From positions 1 through 35,964 of the forward strand of contig JBMYRC010000033.1 of assembly GCA_049601975.1 (NCBI GenBank): DNA of 35,964 nt. The letters run 5' to 3'. Below, piece by piece: positions 8,492-17,292 of this stretch; the stretch's first letter is position 1; each line of letters opens with the position of its first letter. The position numbers and the translations under genes were made by a program. This DNA is from UBA6544 sp049601975 (GTDB taxonomy: Bacteria > Pseudomonadota > Alphaproteobacteria > UBA8366). The notes under the pieces were generated by a model. That model worked only from the letters and a program-made list of their open reading frames with translations. It had not been told where the DNA came from and ran no database searches.

Positions 8492-9139
8492 TTAACGCTG
8501 AAATCTGGAAATTTTCGACTGCCGCCGGTTTCGGGGACCGAACCGGTCGCGCGGAAGATGGCGCAATAAATCGTCGGAGAGTTTTGCGACATCTTTCTCG
8601 AGCGCCGCTGTTACAGCTGCTGCCACGCAGGCGCGGTCGCAATCGACGGGTGTCACACTTCTGGTGCGAGGAAGAATGCTTGTGTCATAAGTAACTCAGT
8701 CCGACGGTAAGGAATAGAGTCGAGCGTATAATTCAATCCTGACGGCTTCACCGTTTCCCCGGTGATCCTTAATCTCGTATGTCTTTATGGCGATCATTGC
8801 ATCTGCTCGTGTGCGCAGGCGAGGGGCCTCGCGTAGCCAATCTGTCGCCGAGTTCAGGTACCGATCGCCGAAGCGTTGGCGTTTCTTTAACCAATCGTCA
8901 TACGTCACCAAATGCCCGTGTTAGGCGAGCGCCGTACCGACAAGTTCTAGCGCTCGGCGGATAACAGGGTCGTCATTGGAGAGCGCTTGATTATCGACGT
9001 CGATCGGAACGACCAGTAATTTCATATCTTGCGCGTATAGGGCGGTGGCAAAGGCGATGCCAAAGAATGCTATAAGGATTGGCCGAATTTGACGCCGGAT
9101 ACGATATCGTTTTCCCTTAGAGATCAGGCGCGTTGACAT
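8492..9139 (-). pseudogene. Exported protein of unknown function, interrupted by two stops
   Basis: From the ATG at 9139 there is a signal peptide (basic RLISKGKRYRIRRQIR, hydrophobic PILIAFFGIAFATA, then LYAQDM) and a first part ending VIRRALELVGTALA at a TAA (8921-8923). The same frame resumes at once as HGHLVTYDDWLKKRQRFGDRY and meets a TGA at 8696-8698. It resumes once more, with VTPVDCDRACVAAAVTAALE, down to 8494. The three pieces read as one periplasmic protein of about 215 residues. The start MKLLVVPIDVDNQALSND and the helix-strand order recall LpoB/CsgG-like lipoproteins, but I do not recognise a named family. CAA to TAA would explain the first stop. Frame continuity over both stops is the argument for a recently killed gene rather than three small ones. 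Confidence 0.65.
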
Positions 9140-9205
9140 TGCTGCTTTTTTCTTCGCTCGGTATATCTCCTTCAGCATATGAAAGACTGAGAAGGAAAAA
9201 CACGC

Positions 9206-10882
9206 ATGTTAGCCGATCAGGGTCTGCGCAGCGGCGGGCAAGTGCTTGTCGATCAGCTTCGAATTCATGGAGTAGACACTATTTTTTGCGTCCCGGGCGA
9301 GAGTTATCTCACCGTGATCGACGCACTCCATGACGCTCAAAATGAAATAAAGACGGTTGCCTGCCGTCAGGAAGGAGGTGCCACTAATATGGCGGAAGCT
9401 TATGGCAAACTTACCGGTCGTTCCGGTGTCGCAATGGTCACGCGGGGGCCGGGTGCGTGTAACGGCTCAATTGGTGTGCATACCGCGATGCAGGATTCGA
9501 CACCGATGGTCATTTTTATTGGCCAAGTTGCACGCGACCAGGAATACCGCGAGGCATTCCAAGAAGTCGATTATCACAAGTTCTACGGTGCGATCTGTAA
9601 GGAGGTCATACAAATCGACCATGCGGATCGAGTTCCGGAATTGGTCAGCCAAGCATTCCATGTCGCGGCATCGGGCCGACCGGGCCCCGTCGCGGTCTCT
9701 ATTCCGGAAGACATGCAGCGGGATATGGTGGATGTGGCCGACGCACGACCATTTCAGACCATCCGTCCCGAAGTCGGTCCAAAGGCTATGAGCGCGTTTC
9801 AAGGGCAATTGGCATCGGCAGAGCGCCCGCTGATGATCCTCGGCGGTGCCGGTTGGAGCGAACAAGCTTGCACCGACATTCAAGCATTTGCGGAAAGGAA
9901 TGCGGTGCCGGTCGCAGCTTCATTCCGCTGCCAGGATTTGTTCGACAATATGCATTCGAATTACGCGGGTGAACTGGGGACGAGTGCAAGCCCTGCGCTG
10001 AACCAACGGATGCGGGACGCCGATTTATTGATTGTCGTCGGCTCGCGGCTCGGTGAAATGACCAGCGGCGGTTACAGCTTAGTTAACATTCCTGTTCCAA
10101 AACAAAAACTCGTCCACGTATATTTGGATTCGTCAGAATTGGGCCGGGTGTATGAGCCGGATCTCGCCATCGTGGCATCAATGGAAAGTTTTGCCGCCGC
10201 GGCCCGCGATATGAAGGCGGTTGCCTGCGGCAAATGGGTAGAGTGGATGCACCAGGCCAATCGTGATTACGTCGATAATTTGGCGCCATCGCTACCGATG
10301 GAAGGTGTCGACATGCACGAAGTCATGAATTTCCTGAATGACCGACTACCCGAAGACGCCATCATTACCACGGATGCGGGGAATTTCTCCGGATGGGCGC
10401 AACGGTTTTACCGATATCGGAAATTCCGTACCCAATTGGGGCCGACCAGTGGCGCTATGGGGTACAGTATCCCCGCCGCGATTTCGGCGCGATTGACCCG
10501 TCCCGATCGGCCTGTCGTGTGCTTCGTCGGCGACGGTGGTGCCATGATGTCAGGTCAAGAGATCGCGACGGCTGTTCAATACGGCTCTGATCCGATCATT
10601 TTGATCCTCAACAATAATGCCTACGGCACGATCCGGATGCATCAGGAACGGGATTATCCAAATCGCACTCTAACGACGGATTTAGTGAATCCTGATTTCG
10701 CAAAATGGGCGCAAAGCTTTGGAGCTTTTGGCGCCGTTGTCGAACGGACCGAGGATTTTACACCTGTATTCGAGGCGGCGATGAACGCGGGCCGTATATC
10801 AGTGATCGAAATTCGCGTTGACCTGGAGACCATCACTACCCGCACGACCATGAGCAAACTCCGAGGCTCTGGCGTCAAATAG
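9206..10882 (+). CDS. Thiamine-diphosphate-dependent enzyme, acetolactate synthase-like
   Basis: A 558-residue ThDP enzyme with the full three-domain order: N-terminal pyrimidine-binding domain with the catalytic Glu56 (CRQEGGA), a central Rossmann-like domain, and the C-terminal pyrophosphate-binding domain with the GDG motif from residue 442 (GDGGAMMSGQEIATA) ending in NNNAYG. It belongs to the IlvB-like branch of decarboxylases, ligases and lyases. It is not the housekeeping acetolactate synthase by context: no small regulatory subunit follows, and an iron-type alcohol dehydrogenase starts 16 bases downstream. A 2-oxoacid decarboxylase or carboligase whose aldehyde product is handled by that dehydrogenase would fit. 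AAGGAA stands ahead of the ATG. Substrate unknown. Confidence 0.82.
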   Translation: MLADQGLRSGGQVLVDQLRIHGVDTIFCVPGESYLTVIDALHDAQNEIKTVACRQEGGATNMAEAYGKLTGRSGVAMVTRGPGACNGSIGVHTAMQDSTPMVIFIGQVARDQEYREAFQEVDYHKFYGAICKEVIQIDHADRVPELVSQAFHVAASGRPGPVAVSIPEDMQRDMVDVADARPFQTIRPEVGPKAMSAFQGQLASAERPLMILGGAGWSEQACTDIQAFAERNAVPVAASFRCQDLFDNMHSNYAGELGTSASPALNQRMRDADLLIVVGSRLGEMTSGGYSLVNIPVPKQKLVHVYLDSSELGRVYEPDLAIVASMESFAAAARDMKAVACGKWVEWMHQANRDYVDNLAPSLPMEGVDMHEVMNFLNDRLPEDAIITTDAGNFSGWAQRFYRYRKFRTQLGPTSGAMGYSIPAAISARLTRPDRPVVCFVGDGGAMMSGQEIATAVQYGSDPIILILNNNAYGTIRMHQERDYPNRTLTTDLVNPDFAKWAQSFGAFGAVVERTEDFTPVFEAAMNAGRISVIEIRVDLETITTRTTMSKLRGSGVK

Positions 10883-10898
10883 AGAGAGGAGAGGCGAT

Positions 10899-12032
10899 AT
10901 GCCAACGATTACCTATCTGACGACGATCCAATTTGACTTCGGTGCGGTTAAGTTACTGGGCGGAGATACCAAAGCGGTTGGCATTTCCCGCCCGCTGGTC
11001 GTAACCGATAAAGGGGTCGCTGCGTGCGGTGTACTGGATAAGGTACTGGAGCATCTTCCCAACGCGATGCAGGTTTCGATATTTGACGGAACGCCGGAGA
11101 ACCCAACGGAAGCCGCGGTATTGGAGGCTTTAGTGCAATACCGGGCGAACGATTGCGACGGTTTGATTGCTGTCGGTGGCGGCTCGCCAATGGACTTGGC
11201 GAAGGGTGTCGCGATTCTCACGGCGCATGAGCCGCCGTTGGAGCAATACGCGGCAATCTTTGGCGGGGCAGCTAAGATCACAGATAAGGTTGCCCCGGTA
11301 ATTGCCGTCCCTACTACGTCGGGCACCGGCAGTGAGGTCGGACGCGGAGCTATCTTGACGTTAAATGACGGACGGAAACTCGGTTTTGCCAGCCCCAACA
11401 ATATTCCAAGGCGGGCAATCTGCGATCCTGAATTGACGCTTGGATTGCCGAAGCGCCTGACGGCGGCGACGGGAATGGATGCGGTTGCGCATTGTGTCGA
11501 GACGTTTATCTCGCCGGTCGTCAATCCACCGGCGGAGGGCATTGCTATTGAAGGGCTGCGCCGCGCCATGGGATTTATAGAGCGCGCGGTGGGGGACGGC
11601 GGCGACCGAGAAGCTCGCTGGGAGATGATGATGGCGGCGATGATGGGCGCAATGGCGTTTCAAAAGGGCTTGGGCGCTGTCCACGCCATATCGCATCCGC
11701 TCGGTGGATTAAAGGAACCGCGCCTTCATCACGGAACTTTGAATGCGGTCGTGATGCCCGCAGTCCTGCGCTATAATGCTTCGCACGTCGGGGACAAATA
11801 CGACCGGCTTTGTGTGGCCATGGGATTGGAAGTGGGAACAGACCTTCCGTCCTTTATCGAAGAATTCAATGCGAAGCTGGAACTGCCCGCGAACCTTCGG
11901 GAAATGGGCGTCCCGGATGCCGTCGTCCCCGATATGGCAGCGGCGGCGGAGATTGACCACTGCAACGCAACCAATCCCCGACCCGCCGCCAAGGAGGATT
12001 ATCTGGCGCTCATTCAAGAGGCTATGGGCTGA
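10899..12032 (+). CDS. Iron-containing alcohol dehydrogenase
   Basis: A 377-residue group III alcohol dehydrogenase. The NAD(P)-binding GGGSPMDLAK lies near residue 93, PTTSGTGSE follows, and the metal ligands are in place: Asp194 and His198 (MDAVAHCVETF), His262 (VHAISHPLG) and His277 (LHHG). Such enzymes interconvert an alcohol or hydroxyacid semialdehyde and an aldehyde. A strong AGAGAGGAGAG precedes the ATG. It sits between a ThDP enzyme and a ruined MFS transporter gene with gaps of 16 and 23 bases, so the three formed one operon. The natural reading is processing of an imported oxo- or hydroxyacid, but the substrate is not visible. Confidence 0.88.
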   Translation: MPTITYLTTIQFDFGAVKLLGGDTKAVGISRPLVVTDKGVAACGVLDKVLEHLPNAMQVSIFDGTPENPTEAAVLEALVQYRANDCDGLIAVGGGSPMDLAKGVAILTAHEPPLEQYAAIFGGAAKITDKVAPVIAVPTTSGTGSEVGRGAILTLNDGRKLGFASPNNIPRRAICDPELTLGLPKRLTAATGMDAVAHCVETFISPVVNPPAEGIAIEGLRRAMGFIERAVGDGGDREARWEMMMAAMMGAMAFQKGLGAVHAISHPLGGLKEPRLHHGTLNAVVMPAVLRYNASHVGDKYDRLCVAMGLEVGTDLPSFIEEFNAKLELPANLREMGVPDAVVPDMAAAAEIDHCNATNPRPAAKEDYLALIQEAMG

Positions 12033-12055
12033 TTCACAACGCGGGAAATTGAAGG

Positions 12056-13261
12056 ATGCCTGTGAGATTCCCCATCGGAGCGATCTGTTTTGGTCAAATC
12101 TTGGCCCAGGTCGGTGCTTTCCGTGCCCGCGCTATTGCCGTCACTGATGTCGGAATGGTCGCTCAATAATACGGAAGCTGGATGGGTCACTGGATTTCTA
12201 TGCTGGATACGCGGTCTCGGTGCCGGTCTTGGTGTCGTTGACGGACAAAGCGAATCTATCTTCTAGGTGTCGCCACAATCACGATTTCTTCTGCTGGGTT
12301 TGCCTATTGTGCAGACGATTTTTACTCCGCATGTGCGTTTCGCGCCCTGAGTGTGGGGGGGGCTGGAACTTATATGCCGGGGCTGAAAGCCCCAAGCGAT
12401 ATCGTTGAAGGCCCGTAACAATCCCGTGCGGTCTTGGCTGACGTCGCTAGTGTTGGAGCCAGCGGTGCCGCTTTCTTCCTTATCGCTGAGACAATCGGGG
12501 CTTGATATGGTTGGCGTTTGGGAATTGGTGTCGGCGCAATTGGCGCGGCTCTATCGTTCGTGATCGTGTTCGCGGTTTTGCCAGGGCGAAAGCCGGAGCG
12601 TAAAGAGGGCCCTCAGGGAGCATTGTTGGATTTCCGACCTGTGTAGCGGAATACCTCCGCCTTCCTTGGCCTACTACATTGGATACATAGTCCATACCTG
12701 GGAAATGTCGGCTCTCCGCAGCTGGGTTGTCACGTTCCTGACTTTCACGGCGCTTTACACTGGATCGGACCGTGGCATATTCACGACAGCCATTATTGCC
12801 ACGTGCCTCGGCTTGGTGGGAACCGTGACAAGCGTCGCCGGCAACGAAATTGCGCGGAAACTCTGCCGCGGGCGATATATCATCTGCGTGGTGACCGTTT
12901 TGATCGGATTGGCATTCGAAATCGGATTTTCGAGTGGCGGATCGTACGGTTTGGCGGCGGCTTTGTGCCTGGTGTATGCCGGTTTGATTTGGGCCGTTTC
13001 TTCATCTTTGACGATGCGAACCGTTGGGGGCGCCAAGCCCGAACGCCGTGGCGGCACGATGGCGGTGCATTCGATGCTCGGCTATTTCGGCGTTTTTCTT
13101 GGCCCCCTTGCATTGGGAGCGACACTCGACCTCGCAGGGGGGATAATCCGCACGCCTGGGGGGGGGCGTTCATGCATCTAGGCATTGTCGTTTTAGTCGG
13201 CTTGATCATCTTTCAGGTCCTAGGACCAAGAGACCTTGCCGAAGATAGGACCGCGCGCTAG
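12056..13261 (+). pseudogene. MFS transporter, heavily degraded
   Basis: The start MPVRFPIGAICFGQILAQVG and later blocks SEWSLNNTEAGWVTGF, YAGYAVSVPVLVSLTDKA, GTYMPGLKA and YIVHTWEMSALRSWVVTF are all typical of one MFS subfamily, but they lie in different frames. Stops interrupt it at 12416-12418 (VEGP-stop-QSRAV) and after ETIGA (about 12505, where TGG to TGA is likely), among others. Near the end the reading changes frame at a run of six G (13137-13142); a seventh G would join the two halves as LAGGDNPHAWGGAFMHLG. The last frame ends at 13261. Twelve-segment hydrophobicity is still apparent. It follows the alcohol dehydrogenase by 23 bases and was presumably the importer of that operon; its loss leaves the ThDP enzyme and dehydrogenase without an adjacent working transporter. 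Confidence 0.85.
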
Positions 13262-13465
13262 TTCAAAGAAATAGCGATATCATATTAGATCAGATCCATC
13301 TGCTGTAAACTTCATTGATGCTTTGGGTCTGAGGCGGTATCGTGACACTATCGCTTGGCCGGAATGGGATGATCCACTTCGGTTTTATTGAGTGAGTTCG
13401 ACCCATTCACGGTCGATTGAATTAGTCTAAGGCCTGATTTTCAGGTTCAGGGAGGTTAAAAAACC
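13262..13465. other. Spacer with presumed TRAP operon promoter
   Basis: This 204-base gap between the MFS relic and dctP contains the dctP ribosome site (AGGGAGGT at 13449-13456). No clear -35/-10 pair, sigma-54 motif or operator palindrome stands out. Confidence 0.3.
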
Positions 13466-14557
13466 ATGAGGAAGACCACTGGTATTGTAACCGCAACTAT
13501 TGCGGCATCCGCCTTTGCCTTTCTTTTGAGCGCACCGTCGCCTGCAAGCGCCGGTTCTCACGAGATGGTAGAGGGTCCGAAAGTTAAGTGGCGTGTCTCG
13601 CTTTGGGGAAAGCGTCGTGCATTTACAGAGAGCCTTGAATTTATTTCCGATACAGTAAAGAAGCGCACCGGCGGTAATTTTAATTTTAAGCTTTATTACG
13701 GTGAGCAGCTCTCGAAAAGTAAAGAAAATCTTGATGCAATTTCGGTGGGTGCTGTCGATGCGGCACTGGTTTGTCAATCGTATCATCCCAAAAAGCTGCG
13801 TACGGCAAATGTTCTCGACATGCCGTTCCTGCCAATCACTAACTTCGACGTCCAATATGCTGTTTCGAAAGCCATCTTTAGCCACCCTGCTGTTCAGAAG
13901 AACTTTAAGCAGTGGAATGCCAAGATATTCGCTATCAATATCCTGCCTCAATACGAATACATGGGAAAAGGCAAGCCGCCGGCTTCTGTTGCCGACTTCA
14001 AAGGCATGCGCTTACGCGCTCTTGGTGGTATGGGTCGTTCGGCTAAGAAGATTGGCGCAGTGCCGACGACGGTTCCAGCATCGGAGACATACAACGCTCT
14101 CGCTCGTGGTACGGTGGATGCAATCGGCTTCCCGTTCACATACGCTTTCAGTGCCTATAAGCTGGATGAGGTTGCAGAATGGTACACGACGAATATGTCA
14201 CTTGGTACAGTCAACTGCCCAGTTGTGGCTAGTATTGATTCATGGAACAAGCTTCCGGAGCAGTACAAGAAGCTTTTGAACAGCTTGATGAAACCTGCGG
14301 TTGAATATCAAGCAGCAGCCTATGCAAAGAAAGATATCGTGAATTTAAAAGAATGGCCTAAAAAGATGAAAGCCATAACAATTCCTGAAGACCAAATGGC
14401 TGAATTCCGCAAAATGGCGGGTAAACCGATTTGGGACGAATGGGTCAAAGAGACTTCGCCGACAGTTCCGGAAGCTCAGGAGCTTCTTGATCTTTTACTT
14501 AAGACTGCGGCAGATGCTCGTAAGCAGTTCCCGACGAAGCGGACTTACGGTAAGTAA
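13466..14557 (+). CDS. dctP: TRAP transporter substrate-binding protein (DctP type)
   Basis: A 363-residue periplasmic solute-binding protein. The signal peptide spans residues 1-29, ending PASASAG-like at PASAG. The mature part has the DctP landmarks: WRVSLWGKRRAFTESLEF, TGGNFNFKLYYGEQL, and the strand FKGMRLRALGG, where Arg184 takes the place of the arginine that binds the substrate carboxylate in TRAP proteins; ETYNALARGTVDAIGFP is the usual helix lining the cleft. AGGGAGG stands ahead of the ATG. The gene is followed by a hairpin with a T run and then by dctQ and dctM. The substrate is expected to be an organic acid. Codon choice here is visibly richer in A/T-ending codons than in neighbouring genes. 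Confidence 0.92.
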   Translation: MRKTTGIVTATIAASAFAFLLSAPSPASAGSHEMVEGPKVKWRVSLWGKRRAFTESLEFISDTVKKRTGGNFNFKLYYGEQLSKSKENLDAISVGAVDAALVCQSYHPKKLRTANVLDMPFLPITNFDVQYAVSKAIFSHPAVQKNFKQWNAKIFAINILPQYEYMGKGKPPASVADFKGMRLRALGGMGRSAKKIGAVPTTVPASETYNALARGTVDAIGFPFTYAFSAYKLDEVAEWYTTNMSLGTVNCPVVASIDSWNKLPEQYKKLLNSLMKPAVEYQAAAYAKKDIVNLKEWPKKMKAITIPEDQMAEFRKMAGKPIWDEWVKETSPTVPEAQELLDLLLKTAADARKQFPTKRTYGK

Positions 14558-14575
14558 GAACTGTTGAAATGTATA

Positions 14576-14609
14576 CCGTCGGACCTTAGCTGGTCCGGCG
14601 GTTTTTTTT
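14576..14609 (+). terminator. Intrinsic-terminator-like hairpin between dctP and dctQ
   Basis: The stem CCGTCGGACC pairs with GGTCCGGCGG around the loop TTAGCT, with one G-T pair, and is followed by eight T (14602-14609). It lies 18 bases after dctP and 35 before dctQ on the same strand. The form is that of a Rho-independent terminator. In this position it should act as a partial terminator or 3' stabiliser that gives more binding protein than membrane subunits. Confidence 0.85.
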
Positions 14610-14644
14610 AAGTTTGGGTTAAATATCCGTTCAGGGGTTTGGGA

Positions 14645-15313
14645 ATGGCGACGACGGAAGACGCACAGGAGATGACGGCAGGCGAGCGAATGCTCTCGGC
14701 CATTGACGAAGTTTGGTTCAAGATAGAAAGCGCAATGAACCTCCTAGCTGCATTTTTTATTTTTGGCATAATGTTGCTAGGTGTTGCTCAGGTAATCGGC
14801 CGTTCCGTATTTAACCAACCTGTTCGCGGTTATGTTGATATCGTGGAAATTTCGATCACCGTATTTGCATTTTTGGCCATATCCTACTGCCAGCGTCTTG
14901 CTGGACACGTTCGGATGGAAATCATCATCGGAAGGTTCAAAGGCCGGATCCTCTGGATTACAGAAACCTTTGGCACGATTATAACGATGTTTATCGTCTG
15001 GGTTTTAATGATTTATGCCTGGGATCATTTCATGCGGGCATGGTCGATAGGTGACAGCTCTATAGACGTAGAGATTACTTTGTGGCCGTCAAAACTTTTA
15101 GTACCACTGGCATTTGGAATGCTTACGATCCGTTTGCTAATCCAACTGATAGGCTTCCTGCGTCTGGTCTTAAGACCGGATGCTTTACCAATTGGTATAC
15201 CAGAAATGGAGACGGTTGAGAAAGCTGCTGAAGAAGAAATTAAAGCCGGTTTGGGTGGAGATATGGAAGGTGTCATTTTGCCCACTGTTGAAACAACAAA
15301 GGATGCCAAATAA
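14645..15313 (+). CDS. dctQ: TRAP transporter small permease (DctQ type)
   Basis: A 222-residue inner-membrane protein with four hydrophobic segments (about residues 29-50, 66-85, 105-127 and 150-170). It shows the DctQ pattern: first segment followed by VFNQPVRGYVDIVEISITVFAF, the loop AGHVRMEIII, and WPSKLLVPLAFGML before the last segment. The C-terminal 40 residues are an acidic cytoplasmic tail, longer than usual. The ATG at 14645 is preferred over a TTG at 14639 because of a GGGG about seven bases ahead. The stop codon shares one base with the dctM start (TAATG), so the two are translationally coupled. Confidence 0.9.
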   Translation: MATTEDAQEMTAGERMLSAIDEVWFKIESAMNLLAAFFIFGIMLLGVAQVIGRSVFNQPVRGYVDIVEISITVFAFLAISYCQRLAGHVRMEIIIGRFKGRILWITETFGTIITMFIVWVLMIYAWDHFMRAWSIGDSSIDVEITLWPSKLLVPLAFGMLTIRLLIQLIGFLRLVLRPDALPIGIPEMETVEKAAEEEIKAGLGGDMEGVILPTVETTKDAK

Positions 15314-16620
15314 TGGATGAGTTTCAAATTGGCATCTTATGGACATCTGCCCTTTTGGTTATGGTCTTCCTTGGTGTGCGAGTTTTCGCAGCTGCTGCAG
15401 TTGTAGGCCTTATGGGTACTGTCCACATTATTGGTTGGGACGCGGGTGCAGGTATTATTGGAACGGTACCTCATTCCAAAGCGGTTAACTATGCATTAAG
15501 CGTTTTACCAATGTTTATTCTCATTGGTTTTATTGCCTACCACGCGGGCTTAACTCACAAATTGTTTGAAGCTGCGAAAGCGTGGTTTGGCTTTGTGCCA
15601 GGTGGTTTGGCTGTGGCGGCAGTGTTCGCAACAGCCGGTTTTGCAGCAGTCTCTGGAGCGAGTACAGCGACGGCCGCTGTGTTTAGCCGTGTGGCTATTC
15701 CTACAATGCTCGAAAATGGGTATGATAAAAGATTGGCGGCGGGAGTCGTCGCGGCGGGTGGTACGCTAGCATCGCTCATACCACCAAGCGCGATCTTGGT
15801 GATTTACGCCATTATCGTTGAGGAATCCGTTGGTGCTCTAATTATTGCCGGCTTCATACCTGGCATCGTGTCTGCGATCATATACGCAATGTTGATCATT
15901 GGTCAGTGTATGTGGAAACCTGAACTTGGACGGCCAATTGCGTCACCTCCGTTGATGGTCCGGATAAAGACGATACCAGGCACCTTGCCGATCTTTTTTG
16001 TTGTCGGTGTCATCTTCTGGGCGATGTACACTGGTAAAGCCACTCCGACGGAAGCCGGCGCGCTTGGTGCGTTCATCGTACTTTGTGTGGCGTTCTTCCA
16101 CGGTATGAAGTGGGACAACTTGCAGGATGCACTGCTGGAGACAGCTAAACTCTCGGTTATGATCTTTGCCTTGATTTGGGGCGTTTTGATCTTCGTCCGC
16201 TTTTTAGGGTATTCGGGACTTCCGGAGGAATTTGCCTCGTGGATTGTGGGCTTGCGTGAATCTCACGGCTTCCCACCGGTCGTTATCATGATTTTAATCC
16301 TTTGTGGTTACGCCATTTTGGGGATGTTCATGGATGCCATTGGTATGCTTTTACTGACATTGCCAGTTGTTTATCCAGCGGTTATTGAACTAGGGTATAG
16401 CCCCATTTGGTTTGGTATCATTGTGGTCAAGATGTGCGAGGTATGCCTCATTACACCGCCAGTTGGACTCAACTGCTACGTTGTCGCGGCGGTCAGACCG
16501 GATATTCCATTGGGAGACGTCTTTAGGGGAATAGCACCATTCTTCGGTGCGGATGTGGTTACGATCGCGTTGTTTCTTGCCTTCCCAGAACTCATTACAT
16601 GGCTACCAAGCCTGATGTAG
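15313..16620 (+). CDS. dctM: TRAP transporter large permease (DctM type)
   Basis: A 435-residue membrane protein with about twelve hydrophobic segments, the ion-coupled transport subunit. Typical DctM blocks are FATAGFAAVSGASTATAAVF, GTLASLIPPSAILVIYAI, TPTEAGALGAF, MDAIGMLLLTLPVVYP and CLITPPVGLNCYVVA. Start and stop fit the family length. The ATG overlaps the dctQ stop, and the gene is followed after 29 bases by a GC-rich hairpin. With dctP and dctQ it makes a complete high-affinity, sodium-driven organic-acid importer. Confidence 0.93.
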   Translation: MDEFQIGILWTSALLVMVFLGVRVFAAAAVVGLMGTVHIIGWDAGAGIIGTVPHSKAVNYALSVLPMFILIGFIAYHAGLTHKLFEAAKAWFGFVPGGLAVAAVFATAGFAAVSGASTATAAVFSRVAIPTMLENGYDKRLAAGVVAAGGTLASLIPPSAILVIYAIIVEESVGALIIAGFIPGIVSAIIYAMLIIGQCMWKPELGRPIASPPLMVRIKTIPGTLPIFFVVGVIFWAMYTGKATPTEAGALGAFIVLCVAFFHGMKWDNLQDALLETAKLSVMIFALIWGVLIFVRFLGYSGLPEEFASWIVGLRESHGFPPVVIMILILCGYAILGMFMDAIGMLLLTLPVVYPAVIELGYSPIWFGIIVVKMCEVCLITPPVGLNCYVVAAVRPDIPLGDVFRGIAPFFGADVVTIALFLAFPELITWLPSLM

Positions 16621-16649
16621 TGATCCCCTGAAGGATAAGCAATAAGTAT

Positions 16650-16690
16650 GAAGGCCGCTCTGCCGATTTGCAGCGGCCTTCACGCTTTTG
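16650..16690 (+). terminator. Hairpin after dctM
   Basis: The ten-base arms GAAGGCCGCT (16650-16659) and AGCGGCCTTC (16672-16681) pair perfectly around a 12-base loop; the tail ACGCTTTTGG is only weakly T-rich. Position just after dctM supports its being the operon terminator. Confidence 0.7.
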
Positions 16691-16808
16691 GGAGCAATTG
16701 TAAATCCATAATTCTTGTATGTGACTGACTTACGATTTTAATAGATAAGTCGACCAATCAAGTAGAAGCATTTCTAACGGACGATAGGATCCAGTCTCAA
16801 TAGCGTAG

Positions 16809-17222
16809 ACAACACATGCTGAGAATGCGCCAATAAATCAGTCGTCTTATGGTAGCTTCGCAACACCGGACGGGGATCCGCTTTGCTACTTCAAGGAAGG
16901 GAAGTCGGTTGAGGGAATATCCGAATACACGCATCGATGGATGAGTGGGACCTGGCAATTTGAATCAGCAGAGAACCGTGAAGCTCTTGCGAAATCGTCG
17001 AAAAGCTATGCTCCTCAATTCGGCGGGTGTTGCGCTTGGGTGGTAAGTCAGGAATATATAGCATCCATCGGCCTAAAAGCTTGCTCAATTGCGAATGGGA
17101 AACTCTACCTGAATTTTTTTAAAAAACTTGAAAGCTTAAAGGTCGCAAGATATCCGCGAAACATTGCGAGCGGCATTACGAATTGGCCCGCCGTTTTGAA
17201 GGACGAATTGAATAAGGCTTAG
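16809..17222 (+). pseudogene. YHS-domain protein, 5'-truncated
   Basis: An open frame from just after a stop at 16806-16808 to 17222 reads as a YHS-domain protein: NAPINQSSYGSFATPDGDPLCYFKEG, then GTWQFESAENREALA, SYAPQFGGCCAWVVSQ, KLYLNFFKKLESLK and NIASGITNWPAVL. In intact relatives this region follows a signal peptide and an NLAIKGYDPVAYF-like phrase; here the signal peptide is missing, the phrase is eroded (GDPLCYF) and no start codon with a binding site exists ahead of it. An internal ATG at 16941 would give 93 residues without the first half of the domain. YHS domains are small metal-binding modules of exported proteins. I treat this as a decayed gene; expression of the short form cannot be excluded. 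The 120 bases between the dctM hairpin and this frame show nothing recognisable. Confidence 0.6.
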
Positions 17223-17292
17223 TTATAATCTTGAGAAATTCCCGCACTTACTAATTGCAGGCTTTTGAGAAGTTTTTCGCTTCGGTCATTTC

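Noticed and set aside
9206..10882. ilvB, the housekeeping acetolactate synthase
   Set aside because: No ilvN-type regulatory subunit adjoins it, and the tight linkage to an iron alcohol dehydrogenase points to a catabolic role.
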